NCBI RefSeq assembly: GCF_014192335.1 | Contig: NZ_JACHXU010000010.1 | Span: forward strand, 163,816-227,815 | Source of the DNA: Aporhodopirellula rubra | Lineage (GTDB): Bacteria > Planctomycetota > Planctomycetia > Pirellulales > Pirellulaceae | DNA length: 64,000 nt | Direction: 5' to 3' | Shown here: positions 18,619 through 26,254 of the stretch, piece by piece | Numbering within the stretch: the stretch's first letter is position 1 | Layout of the letters: every line of letters begins with the position of its first letter | The notes under the pieces: generated by a model | Told to the model about the DNA's origin: nothing | The model's input: only the letters and a program-made list of their open reading frames with translations | Databases searched by the model: none | Translations under genes and position numbers: made by a program

Positions 18619-19830
18619 ATGACTGACCCAACTCCGAACGCTTCCGCTGCCGCTCCCAAAATGCCGGTGATGGCTGCTCAAACGCAGGAGGTCTCTGCTG
18701 GTGTTGAGTCGGAATCGCAGTTGCCTCTCGCTCCGTACAAAACGCTCAGCGAAGAGGTCTTGCGTGAGCGGATCGAAGCGGTCCGCAAAGAATTCGGCGA
18801 AGAGCTGCTGATCCTCGGTCACCACTATCAGCAGGACGACGTGATCGCGCACACCGATTTGCGTGGCGACAGTTATCAGTTGTCGGAAATGGCGGCGACG
18901 AGCGGTAAATGTCGAACGATCGTTTTTTGCGGTGTCCACTTCATGGCCGAAACCGCCGACATTTTGGCCAACCGGCCTGACCGGGTGGAAGCGCGTGACG
19001 GACGCCGCGTCGACGTATTGCTGCCCGACATGGCGGCCGGATGCTCGATGGCGGACATGGCGGGCATCCGTCAAGTCGAAGCCGCGTGGGCCGACATGGG
19101 GGAAATCATCGACACCGAACAAGTCATCCCGGTGACGTACATCAACAGTGCTGCCAGCCTGAAGGCGTTCTGTGGCCGAAACGGAGGCATCGTCTGCACC
19201 AGCAGCAACGCCCGCGCGGTGCTCGAATGGGCATTCGAACGTGGTCAGAAAGTGTTCTTCTTCCCCGATCAACACCTCGGTCGCAACACCGCCCTCGGTA
19301 TGGGGATCACCGAAGAAGAAATGCCTGTGTGGGATCCTTACGCTTTGGAAATGGGCGGCAACACGGACGAGCAAATCGAACGCAGTCGCGTGATCTTGTG
19401 GAAGGGCCACTGCAGTGTTCACCAAATGTTCCGTCCCGAGCATGTCGCTAAATTCCGCGCCGATCATCCTGGGATCAAAATTCTGGTCCACCCGGAATGT
19501 CCGCGAGACGTCAATGACATCGCCGACATCAGCGGCAGTACTGGGAAGATCATCAAAACGGTTCAGGAAGCGGAGCCGGGAACCAAATGGGCGATCGGCA
19601 CTGAACTGCACCTCGTCAACCGACTCAAAGCCGAACATCCCGAGCAAGAGATTTACTTCCTCAGCCCCGTCGTCTGCATGTGCGCGACGATGTACCGAAT
19701 CGACCTGCCGCATCTTTGCTGGACGTTGGAAAATCTTCGCGACGGAAACCTCGTTAATCAAATCAGCGTCGACGAGGAAACCACTAAGTGGAGCCTGATC
19801 GCGTTGGAACGAATGTTGGCGGTCAAGTGA
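18619..19830 (+). CDS. nadA: Quinolinate synthase
   Basis: This 403-residue protein is NadA, which condenses iminoaspartate with dihydroxyacetone phosphate to quinolinate for NAD synthesis. Diagnostic segments are ILGHHYQQDDVIAHTD, the first cluster cysteine in FCGVHFMAETA (C104), the second in VCTSSNA (C193), HPECPRDV, and CMCATMYRI (C353/C355) near the end, giving the cysteines expected for the [4Fe-4S] cluster. The first 40 residues are a Pro/Ala-rich extension, and ATGs at codons 15 and 18 are alternative starts. The stop overlaps a GTG that may start the next gene, suggesting coupling. No nadB or nadC lies nearby. Confidence 0.95.
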   Translation: MTDPTPNASAAAPKMPVMAAQTQEVSAGVESESQLPLAPYKTLSEEVLRERIEAVRKEFGEELLILGHHYQQDDVIAHTDLRGDSYQLSEMAATSGKCRTIVFCGVHFMAETADILANRPDRVEARDGRRVDVLLPDMAAGCSMADMAGIRQVEAAWADMGEIIDTEQVIPVTYINSAASLKAFCGRNGGIVCTSSNARAVLEWAFERGQKVFFFPDQHLGRNTALGMGITEEEMPVWDPYALEMGGNTDEQIERSRVILWKGHCSVHQMFRPEHVAKFRADHPGIKILVHPECPRDVNDIADISGSTGKIIKTVQEAEPGTKWAIGTELHLVNRLKAEHPEQEIYFLSPVVCMCATMYRIDLPHLCWTLENLRDGNLVNQISVDEETTKWSLIALERMLAVK

Positions 19831-20282
19831 GCGGAAACGATTTGCCGGCCGCATGCGGCGCCGTTCCCTCGGACGACCGAACGCAAACCAGGATGCTGCG
19901 TATCGCGGCGATTGCGGGCATGTTGGCTGTGTTGATCGGTGCGTTCGGAGCCCACGGGTTGCCAGACCGATTGGCCGAATTTTCGATGGACGAGGAAACA
20001 TTCGCACGTCGACTGGCCCAGTTCGATACCGGAGCCCGCTATCACCTCGCCCACGCGATTGTGTTGCTCGTCATGGTGGCGTTACCGGTGCAGCGGACGC
20101 GTTTGTTTCGCATCGCCTTCGGATTGATCCTCATCGGAATCGTGCTCTTCTCCGGCAGCCTGTATGTACTCGTGCTAACCAATACACCCTGGCTCGGCGC
20201 CATCACCCCAATCGGCGGTACATGCTGGATCATCGGCTGGTGCTCGCTCGCGTTCACGAAGTTTTCGAACCGAAACGCGTAG
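19827..20282 (+). CDS. DUF423 family membrane protein
   Basis: A small polytopic membrane protein of the DUF423 (YgdD-like) family with about four transmembrane segments. Family features are the LIGAFGAHGLPDRL segment after the first helix, ARYHLAHAIVLLVM, IGIVLFSGSLYVLVLT and TPIGGTCWIIGWCSLAF. The function is unknown in any organism. Two starts are possible: a GTG at 19827 overlapping the nadA stop (151 aa, chosen because the overlap implies coupling) and an ATG at 19893 directly before the first hydrophobic helix. Downstream begins the repeat-rich region. Confidence 0.8.
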   Translation: MSGNDLPAACGAVPSDDRTQTRMLRIAAIAGMLAVLIGAFGAHGLPDRLAEFSMDEETFARRLAQFDTGARYHLAHAIVLLVMVALPVQRTRLFRIAFGLILIGIVLFSGSLYVLVLTNTPWLGAITPIGGTCWIIGWCSLAFTKFSNRNA

Positions 20283-20318
20283 CCTCGAAAAAGGGGACAG
20301 GGGTGGGTTGCGCGTCTC

Positions 20319-20364
20319 CCGGAGGTTGGCACCTCCGGCATTGGTTGTGTCGACCCTCCGGGCC
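20319..20364 (+). repeat. Solo unit related to the 72-bp tandem array
   Basis: ccggaggttggcacctccgg (20319-20338) followed by cattggttgtgtcgaccctc and cgggcc matches the second half of one array unit and the start of the next, as found at 22489-23160, about 2.2 kb away. Confidence 0.8.
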
Positions 20365-20460
20365 TGATCGATCGCTACGATTTACGGGGGCAGATTCGAG
20401 GCATCGGTTATGCCGACATGAAGTTTCCATTTGGTGAGCTTTGAGACTGAAACATGTTTG

Positions 20461-20553
20461 GTAGGCTGGATCGAGGAGCGGAGTGACGAAGCTCCCGCGA
20501 CGGTTAACCTGATTCTGCCGGACCTGTGTTTTGCTTGGTGCGGGCTCAGTTGC
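20461..20553 (+). repeat. Degenerate copy of ~100-bp miniature palindromic element
   Basis: It starts gtaggctggatcgaggagcg, then gagtgacgaagctcc, and later has a ttttgcttggtgcggg segment. The better-preserved copy at 22230-22336 has gtaggccggatcaaagagcg, gagcgacgatgctcc and ctttgcttggtccggc in the same order. The right inverted end is decayed here. Confidence 0.65.
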
Positions 20554-20782
20554 AGTGGCGGGTTCATTGGTGTGGAGGCATTACAACATCGTTCGTAACG
20601 AGCCTTGGCCAGCGTCAAAACGCTGGCGGATTAACTTAAAGCCGCCCGCGCTAACAATATTCAACCATGCGAAAACATTCAATCACGTCCGGCAGCCAGC
20701 CTGCTGAACACGGTTGTGATCGTCCCGGATTGTTCGCTGTCGTGAATCGCCATTTCGAGTGTCACGCCCGGGCACTTCGTCG

Positions 20783-21559
20783 TTACGCTGCTCGGCTCGG
20801 AAAGTTTAAGCGGTTGGAGTCAGACAGTCGGACGTCAAGCCTGCTCAATTCCAAACTCAAATTCATGTAGCAACCTTTAGCAAGATGCTTTGAAAGTCGC
20901 TTGTGCGATTTTCCTGAATTGAGGAGATGCTGTTCGAGCTGGTTCCACGTGATTCCACTTGACGGCAGAAGGATCGATAATCGCTTGGACAGTATTCTCG
21001 TCGATCGTCTATGGATTAGAACCTTTCGCACCCAAAGGACGGCAAGTAGCGATGCGACCGAGGCAACCCATCCCGTTGCATCCGAAATGGCGAATGCCAT
21101 CGCCACTGGGAAGGCCAGCAAGATCATTAGCAGTCCGAGCCAGCCAGTGATCCCTGACCTTGCGTCATCGAGTACTTGATTCGCGCGACAGGAGAAGTTT
21201 TCTAGCACGTGATAGGTGCGCTCTTTGGCTGAGAACGCAACGTCGATGGAGTCCGCGAGAGTTGGAAGTTGTTCGAGCAAATGAGGATTGGTTCGCGCGA
21301 CGAGTTCCATCATTTCGGGACACCGAACGTTTTTGGGGACAAGTGACGACGCAGGCAACACTTCAGTGACGCGACCGCAAGCTTCGCACTCACCGATACG
21401 ATGTTTTTCCTTGTAGAAACCGATTGGAATGTAGTACAGATGCCCTATCTGTTCGACGCCCGAAACGATTGTTTTCGAAACGAGTAAACATTCCTCGCAG
21501 AAATCTGCGCGACAGCCCTGTTCGCGCAAACGTACCTTTGTGCCCCACACTATTAACAT
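20783..21559 (-). CDS. Zinc-ribbon membrane protein of unknown function
   Basis: A 258-residue protein. The N-terminus MLIVWGTKVRLREQG is followed by two CxxC pairs, FCEEC (C21/C24) and ECEAC (C58/C61), consistent with a zinc ribbon. A soluble middle is followed by two close hydrophobic helices around GWLGLLMILLAFPVAMAFAI and WVASVASLLAVLWV, then a basic cytoplasmic tail. The ATG at 21559 has AAGGA six bases upstream on the coding strand; the longer GTG start at 21622 has no ribosome site. The N-terminal WGTK plus zinc-ribbon arrangement is one I associate with uncharacterised membrane proteins. The gene looks less GC-rich than its neighbours and sits between repeats and a transposase remnant, so it may be acquired. 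Confidence 0.7.
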   Translation of the reverse strand: MLIVWGTKVRLREQGCRADFCEECLLVSKTIVSGVEQIGHLYYIPIGFYKEKHRIGECEACGRVTEVLPASSLVPKNVRCPEMMELVARTNPHLLEQLPTLADSIDVAFSAKERTYHVLENFSCRANQVLDDARSGITGWLGLLMILLAFPVAMAFAISDATGWVASVASLLAVLWVRKVLIHRRSTRILSKRLSILLPSSGITWNQLEQHLLNSGKSHKRLSKHLAKGCYMNLSLELSRLDVRLSDSNRLNFPSRAA

Positions 21560-21646
21560 CCCAATTCCTTGATTATTGAATTCTGTACTTTCAAAACTCG
21601 GCTCGCGCTGTTGGTACGACACGGTTAGAAGGAACGTTAAGGTGGA

Positions 21647-22132
21647 TTGTGCGAATCCCCCCCGGCGGGTGCGCGCACGCTAATCGTCGAACTCAGCCGT
21701 GTGCTCTTTGTTGACGCCGAAGAGGCTTGGCAGCAGTGCGGCAAATGGATCGAGCTCTGTTGGCAGGGCGACGTCGCTGAAGTGATCGGGATGCTGCAAG
21801 CCGAGCAGACCGGTCGAGCAGAAGTGAGCCAAGAGGATCCACGTCGGCAGCTCAGCGAGACGATCGGCTACCTGCAAAAGAATGTTTCACGGATGGACTA
21901 TCCGGCGTACCGCCAGGCCGGTCTGCCCACGACCAGCTGCCTGATCGAATCGCAAGTCAAAGAGATCAACCATCACGTCAAAGGGACTGAAAAGTTTTGG
22001 AACGACGGTCCCTCGGGCGATGCGATCTTGCACCTCCGGGCCGTCCTGATCAGCGTCGGAACGGAGCTGTCGGACCACTTCACGGCCCGTCCAGGCAGCC
22101 ACTACACCCGGCAAACAAGGCGAAATAGATAG
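21647..22132 (+). pseudogene. C-terminal remnant of a DDE-type transposase
   Basis: The open frame encodes about 140 coherent residues that look like the C-terminal third of a planctomycete transposase: the block YRQAGLPTTSCLIESQVKEI, HHVKGTEKFWND, and AILHLRAVLIS resembles the end of ISKra4-like/DDE enzymes (GLP...S..ES...K...KG...FW), with the glutamate in LIESQ as the probable last catalytic acidic residue. No N-terminal catalytic region or proper start exists; the upstream sequence is the start of the zinc-ribbon gene on the other strand. It is therefore a truncated element. The exact IS family is uncertain. Confidence 0.7.
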
Positions 22133-22229
22133 CCGGCAGTGACCTAACTCCCGATTAGCATGCCTGCCCCCCCCTGCCTCGAACCGCAGGCATCCAAGTC
22201 TGATCAGCCTAGCCCGATGGCTAAGTGAG

Positions 22230-22336
22230 GTAGGCCGGATCAAAGAGCGGAGCGACGATGCTCCGGCGGCTGCATGGCTGGGGACGTGGTGGCAAGGTTT
22301 GGATGCCGGAACTGCGCTTTGCTTGGTCCGGCCTAC
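22230..22336 (+). repeat. 107-bp miniature element with 10-bp terminal inverted repeats
   Basis: gtaggccgga at 22230-22239 is the exact reverse complement of tccggcctac at 22327-22336. The interior contains gagcggagcgacgatgctcc, itself partly palindromic. There is no coding capacity. A decayed copy is at 20461. The GTAG foot at its left end and CTAC at its right end resemble the REPs bounding the RAYT gene. Confidence 0.7.
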
Positions 22337-22488
22337 GAATGGTTGATTTCGGCAATCCTTGTTCATGGATTGCAAGTAGTGCCACCGGTCGAGGCGATTT
22401 GCAGCGTTGGGTGTCACTGGCATGAGAGCACGCTGTCGAGCCTGAAGGGGCGGCACAACTCTGCGCTAATGGCAGGCAGCATTCTTTT

Positions 22489-23160
22489 GTGTCGGCCCTC
22501 CGGGCCTCGCGGTTTGGTGCGGTGGGCGTGAACCGGAGGTTGACACCTCCGGCATTGGTTGTGTCGACCCTCCGGGCCTGGCGGTTTGGTGCGGCGGGCG
22601 TGTGCCGGAGGTTGACACCTCCGGCGTTGGTTGTGTCGGCCCTTCGGGCCTGGCGGTTTGGTGCGGTGGGCGTGAACCGGAGGTTGACACCTCCGGCATT
22701 GGTTGTGTCGACCCTCCGGGCCTGGCGGTTTGGTGCGGTGGGCGTGAATCGGAGGTTGGCACCTCCGGCATTGGTTGTGTCGGCCCTTCGGGCCTGGCGG
22801 TTTGGTGCGGTGGGCGTGTACCGGAGGTTGACATCTCCGGCGTTGGTTGTGTCGACCCTTCGGGCCTGGCGGTTTGGTGCGGTGGGCGTGTACCGGAGGT
22901 TGACATCTCCGGCGTTGGTTGTGTCGGCTCTCCGGGCCTGGCGGTTTGGTGCGGTGGGCGTGAACCGGAGGTTGGCACCTCCGGCATTGGTTGTGTCGGC
23001 CCTTCGGGCCTGGCGGTTTGGCGCGGTGGGCGTGTACCGGAGGTTGGCACCTCCGGCGTTGGTTGTGTCGGCCCTCCGGGCCTGGCGGTTTGGTGCGGTG
23101 GGCGTGTACCGGTGGTTGGCATCTCCGGCGTTGGTTGTGTCGGCCCTTCAGGCTTGGTCT
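22489..23160 (+). repeat. 72-bp tandem repeat array, nine full copies plus a partial tenth
   Basis: Units begin with gtgtcg at 22489, 22561, 22633, 22705, 22777, 22849, 22921, 22993 and 23065; a partial unit starts at 23137. Each holds two hairpins: ggccctccgggcc or ggcccttcgggcc (stem ggccc/gggcc), and ccggaggt-tgac-acctccgg or the tggc variant (8-bp stem). Variation is mostly in the hairpin loops and the gtgaa/gtgta linker. The period is a multiple of three and no unit contains stops in several frames, so long reading frames appear on both strands, but they start outside any gene context and I treat them as by-products. Confidence 0.95.
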
Positions 23161-23465
23161 ATCGTTAGGCTGAAAGGGGGGCGACGGGGCGACGAATTTG
23201 GTTTTTCCGGTTGTCGTTTGTTGCAGCGATTGCGGTTTGACTTGGCTTGGGTGGATCAGGGTGATCGGGCGCGGGGGCTGGATTGTGGAGGGTTTTGGCT
23301 TTTTGGGGCCCGTGGACGTCGCTTCGATTGAGGCGGGGGAATTGGGCAGTCGACATTGGCGGGAAATTCCGGGCGTTCGAGCCTTGTGTCTGCTGACCCG
23401 TCGCGTAAAAAGTTTGCACCCCGACCGCTCGTCGAGATTGACTCGAGATCCTACAATCAGGTCCT

Positions 23466-24479
23466 ATGGAAACGATGACCGAAGATCCACCGCTGACATT
23501 CCCGTCAATCTGGCGTCACAAACATTTGTTGGATCTCGAGCGACTGCGGTCGGACGAGTTGCACGCGATTTTGACGACGGCTCAAACGTTGAAAGAATTA
23601 ACTGACGGTTGTCGGCGAAAACTGTCGCTGTTGTCGGGAAAAACGTGTGCAAACCTGTTTTTCGAAAACAGCACACGGACCCGTAATAGCTTCTCGTTGG
23701 CGGCCAAACGGCTCGGGGCGGACACGGTCGAATTCAGCAGTTCGGGCAGCAGCGTCGCGAAGGGCGAGACGTTCGTCGACACGGCCAAGACGATCGAAGC
23801 GATGGGCGTCGATTGGGTGGTCACGCGGCATCATACGCCCGGCACCCCGCACTTGCTCGCTCGCGAGTTGAAGTGCAGCGTTCTCAACGCGGGGGACGGG
23901 CCTCACGAGCATCCGACGCAGGGGCTGCTCGATATTCTCACGATTTTGCAGAATCGCGGTCCGTCGGATTGGATGGATCCGGGGACCAACGCGAGCGAAT
24001 TGTTGTCGGGGATGACGGTCGCGATGGTCGGCGATATCGCGCACAGTCGCACCGCACGCAGCAACATTTGGGGGCTGAAGGCTCTCGGGGCTCACGTGAT
24101 CATTTGCGGCCCGCCGACTCTCGTGAGCCATCGTTGGGAAGAGATCGGATTCGAAGTCGCTCATCGCCTCGACGACATCGTCCAACGCTGCGACGTGTTG
24201 AATCTGCTGCGGATCCAGTTCGAACGGCAGTACACGCGTCCGTTCCCGAGTGTTCGCGAGTACGCCGCGTTGTACGCAATGAACGGCGATCGCATGCGAC
24301 GGGCCAAGGAAGACATCCTGATCATGGCCCCCGGACCGATTAACCGGGGCGTGGAGATCACACCGGAGGTCGCTGATGGGCCTCATTCGGTCATTTTGGA
24401 ACAGGTCACCAACGGGATCGCGGTGCGAATGGCGGCGCTCTGGTTGCTGGCCGGTGCGAACGACGCAGCCGCCGGCTGA
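23466..24479 (+). CDS. pyrB: Aspartate carbamoyltransferase catalytic subunit
   Basis: This 337-residue ATCase has the carbamoyl-phosphate site [12 protein letters not shown] (about residue 62; Asn replaces the usual Pro), the [12 protein letters not shown] lysine loop, [27 protein letters not shown] and the aspartate-side RIQFERQ and [11 protein letters not shown] segments. It catalyses the committed step of pyrimidine synthesis. It is followed 48 bases later by a dihydroorotase-like gene that lacks metal ligands. In Pseudomonas and relatives an inactive dihydroorotase homologue is a structural partner of ATCase, and the same is inferred here. No pyrI regulatory subunit is adjacent. Confidence 0.95.
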   Translation: METMTEDPPLTFPSIWRHKHLLDLERLRSDELHAILTTAQTLKELTDGCRRKLSLLSGKTCANLFFENSTRTRNSFSLAAKRLGADTVEFSSSGSSVAKGETFVDTAKTIEAMGVDWVVTRHHTPGTPHLLARELKCSVLNAGDGPHEHPTQGLLDILTILQNRGPSDWMDPGTNASELLSGMTVAMVGDIAHSRTARSNIWGLKALGAHVIICGPPTLVSHRWEEIGFEVAHRLDDIVQRCDVLNLLRIQFERQYTRPFPSVREYAALYAMNGDRMRRAKEDILIMAPGPINRGVEITPEVADGPHSVILEQVTNGIAVRMAALWLLAGANDAAAG

Positions 24480-24527
24480 TTGAAATTATTCCACACACGA
24501 ACACGTAAACCCCGTCGACGTCCTGCC

Positions 24528-25859
24528 ATGCCTTTTCATACTTCTTCGCCTATCCAACCGATCGTGATCGATGGCGGACGCGTGATCGATCCGGCTCACA
24601 GCATGGACCGCATCGCTCGATTGCTGATCGTGGACGGTCACATTGCGGCGATCGATCCGAGTAACGGGGACGTGCCCGGCGATGCCCACTGGATCGACGC
24701 CCGCGAACGTGTTGTCACGCCGGGGTTGGTTGATCTCGGTGCGGAACTGCGTCAACCCGGACGCGAGGAAGACGAAACAATCCAAACGGGCAGCGACGCG
24801 GCTCTCGCCGGCGGTTACACCTCGGTGCTCTGTTGCAGTAACACGAACCCGGTGATCGATTCCGCCGCCGCGGTAGAATTGGTAACGCAAATCGCTCAAC
24901 GCGTCGGTGGCGTTCGGGTTTATCCGATTGCGTGTTTGAGTAAGTCACGTGAGGCCGAACAAATGGCCGAGCTCGCGATTCTCGCCGAAGCGGGCGCGAT
25001 CGGTTTCAGCGATTCGCCACGTCCGATGCCCAACGACGCGTTGCTCAAACGGGCGTTGGATTATTGCCGCATGTTCGACTTGCCAATATTCGATCGGCCG
25101 GAGGTGCCCGGGTTGGCCGAAGGCGGCGTGATGCACGACGGTCAGGTCTCGTTGGTTCTCGGGTTGAAGGGGTTACCGACCGAGGCCGAAGATCTCGCGG
25201 TGGCACGGGATGTTCGCGTTGCCGAAGCGACGAAGGGGCGATTGCATATCGGCCCGGTCAGTACGATGGGGGCGATCGACATGATCGGCCGGGTGAAGAG
25301 TCGCGGGATCGCGGTTTCCGCTTCGGTGTGCCCGCATAACCTTCACGGCAGCGACGCGTTGTTGCGTTCGTTTGACGCCCGTTTCAAAGTGCACCCGCCG
25401 ATGCGAAGTCCCGCGCACGTGGAATCGCTGCAACAAGCGGTCGCCGACGGCACGATCGACGCGATCCAATCGGGTCACATGCCTCGCGCGGGCGAGAAAA
25501 AGGGCAACGACCTCGATGAGTCGCCGTTCGGTGCCGCGACATTAGAGACGACGTTCGCTGCGGTTGTGACGGATATGATCCGGACGGACATTCTTTCGTG
25601 GACCCGTGCGATCGAATGTTTGTCGACGAACCCTGCCAAGATTGCAAAACTGCCAGCGGGAACGTTGGGCATTGGTGCCCCCGCGGACGTGGCGATCATC
25701 AATCCTGAATCCTCGTGGACGGTGCGGGCGAGCGAATTCATGTCCCGCTGCCAAAGCACGCCGATGGAGAACCGCGAACTCTTTGGGCGAGTCACGCACA
25801 CGATCGTCGGCGGACGGTTGCTGTTTGTTTGTGTGGAAGAGTCGGCGATCGTCGCTTAA
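24528..25859 (+). CDS. Dihydroorotase-like protein lacking metal ligands (PyrC'/PyrX type)
   Basis: The 443-residue protein has the class I dihydroorotase fold: VTPGLVDLGAELRQPGRE, then AALAGGYTSVLCCSNTNPVID, GGVMHDGQ, VSASVCPHNLHG, SPFGAATLET and a C-terminal LGIGAPADVAIINP strand. The catalytic metal ligands are gone. The HxH of DxHxHLREPG is Gly71 and Glu73. The histidine of VHCED is replaced (FDRPE, about 188-192). The ICHVST histidine is Pro243. The TDHAPH aspartate is Ser315 (QSGHMPRA). It should not hydrolyse dihydroorotate. Such PyrC' proteins serve as structural partners of ATCase in pseudomonads. A true dihydroorotase must be elsewhere. ATG 24528 is used; a TTG at 24480 touches the pyrB stop. 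Confidence 0.88.
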   Translation: MPFHTSSPIQPIVIDGGRVIDPAHSMDRIARLLIVDGHIAAIDPSNGDVPGDAHWIDARERVVTPGLVDLGAELRQPGREEDETIQTGSDAALAGGYTSVLCCSNTNPVIDSAAAVELVTQIAQRVGGVRVYPIACLSKSREAEQMAELAILAEAGAIGFSDSPRPMPNDALLKRALDYCRMFDLPIFDRPEVPGLAEGGVMHDGQVSLVLGLKGLPTEAEDLAVARDVRVAEATKGRLHIGPVSTMGAIDMIGRVKSRGIAVSASVCPHNLHGSDALLRSFDARFKVHPPMRSPAHVESLQQAVADGTIDAIQSGHMPRAGEKKGNDLDESPFGAATLETTFAAVVTDMIRTDILSWTRAIECLSTNPAKIAKLPAGTLGIGAPADVAIINPESSWTVRASEFMSRCQSTPMENRELFGRVTHTIVGGRLLFVCVEESAIVA

Positions 25860-26254
25860 TGGCCGGTAACGAATTCCCGAAATCGCTTCGGGTCGTCAAA
25901 GGCGATGACTTCACTCGCGCCCTTCGGCGCGGTGGCTGTGCTGCCGACGGCACACTTGTTGTGTTCGCGCTGCCGCGTGGTAGTGAACCGATCGAGAATC
26001 CGGCGGACGATCGATGCACCGCGCCGACACGTTTGGGGGTGACGATCCCGAAGAAGACCGGCAACGCGGTTGCGAGAAACCAATGGAAGCGTTTGATCCG
26101 TGAGTCGTTCCGCACGCAACGTGCGGGGATTCCGGACGGTTACGATCTCGTCGTGCGGCCCAAGAAAGACGCGCAGCTCCGATGGACGGAAATTCGCCGC
26201 GGGTTGCCACGGTTGGCCGTGAAGGCGATCAAGCGGATTAAGAAGTCGTCATGA
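25859..26254 (+). CDS. rnpA: Ribonuclease P protein component
   Basis: This 131-residue basic protein matches RnpA: FPKSLRVVKGDDFTRALRRG at the N-terminus, RLGVTIPKKTGNAVARNQWKRLIRESFR (the RNR-type RNA-binding helix; Gln replaces the usual second Arg) and a DLVVRPKKDA strand with a lysine/arginine-rich tail. It binds the RNase P RNA during tRNA 5' maturation. Its ATG overlaps the TAA of the dihydroorotase-like gene (TAATG), so it is translationally coupled to pyrimidine genes, and it is far from rpmH, dnaA and yidD. Its 3' end overlaps the convergent glycosyltransferase gene by 17 bases. Confidence 0.93.
   Translation: MAGNEFPKSLRVVKGDDFTRALRRGGCAADGTLVVFALPRGSEPIENPADDRCTAPTRLGVTIPKKTGNAVARNQWKRLIRESFRTQRAGIPDGYDLVVRPKKDAQLRWTEIRRGLPRLAVKAIKRIKKSS

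Larger units (their letters stand above)
20283..20782. other. Intergenic region with dispersed repeat fragments
   Basis: No credible gene is seen in these 500 bases. They contain a solo copy of part of the 72-bp repeat unit (20319-20364) and a degenerate copy of a miniature element (from 20461). The remainder, 20580-20780, shows no recognisable feature. Confidence 0.6.

Noticed and set aside
22466-23331. Long repeat-encoded reading frames on both strands across the tandem array (up to about 280 codons)
   Set aside because: The 72-bp period is a multiple of three, so any stop-free unit yields long frames in several registers. There is no ribosome site or plausible start, and no register looks more protein-like than the others.
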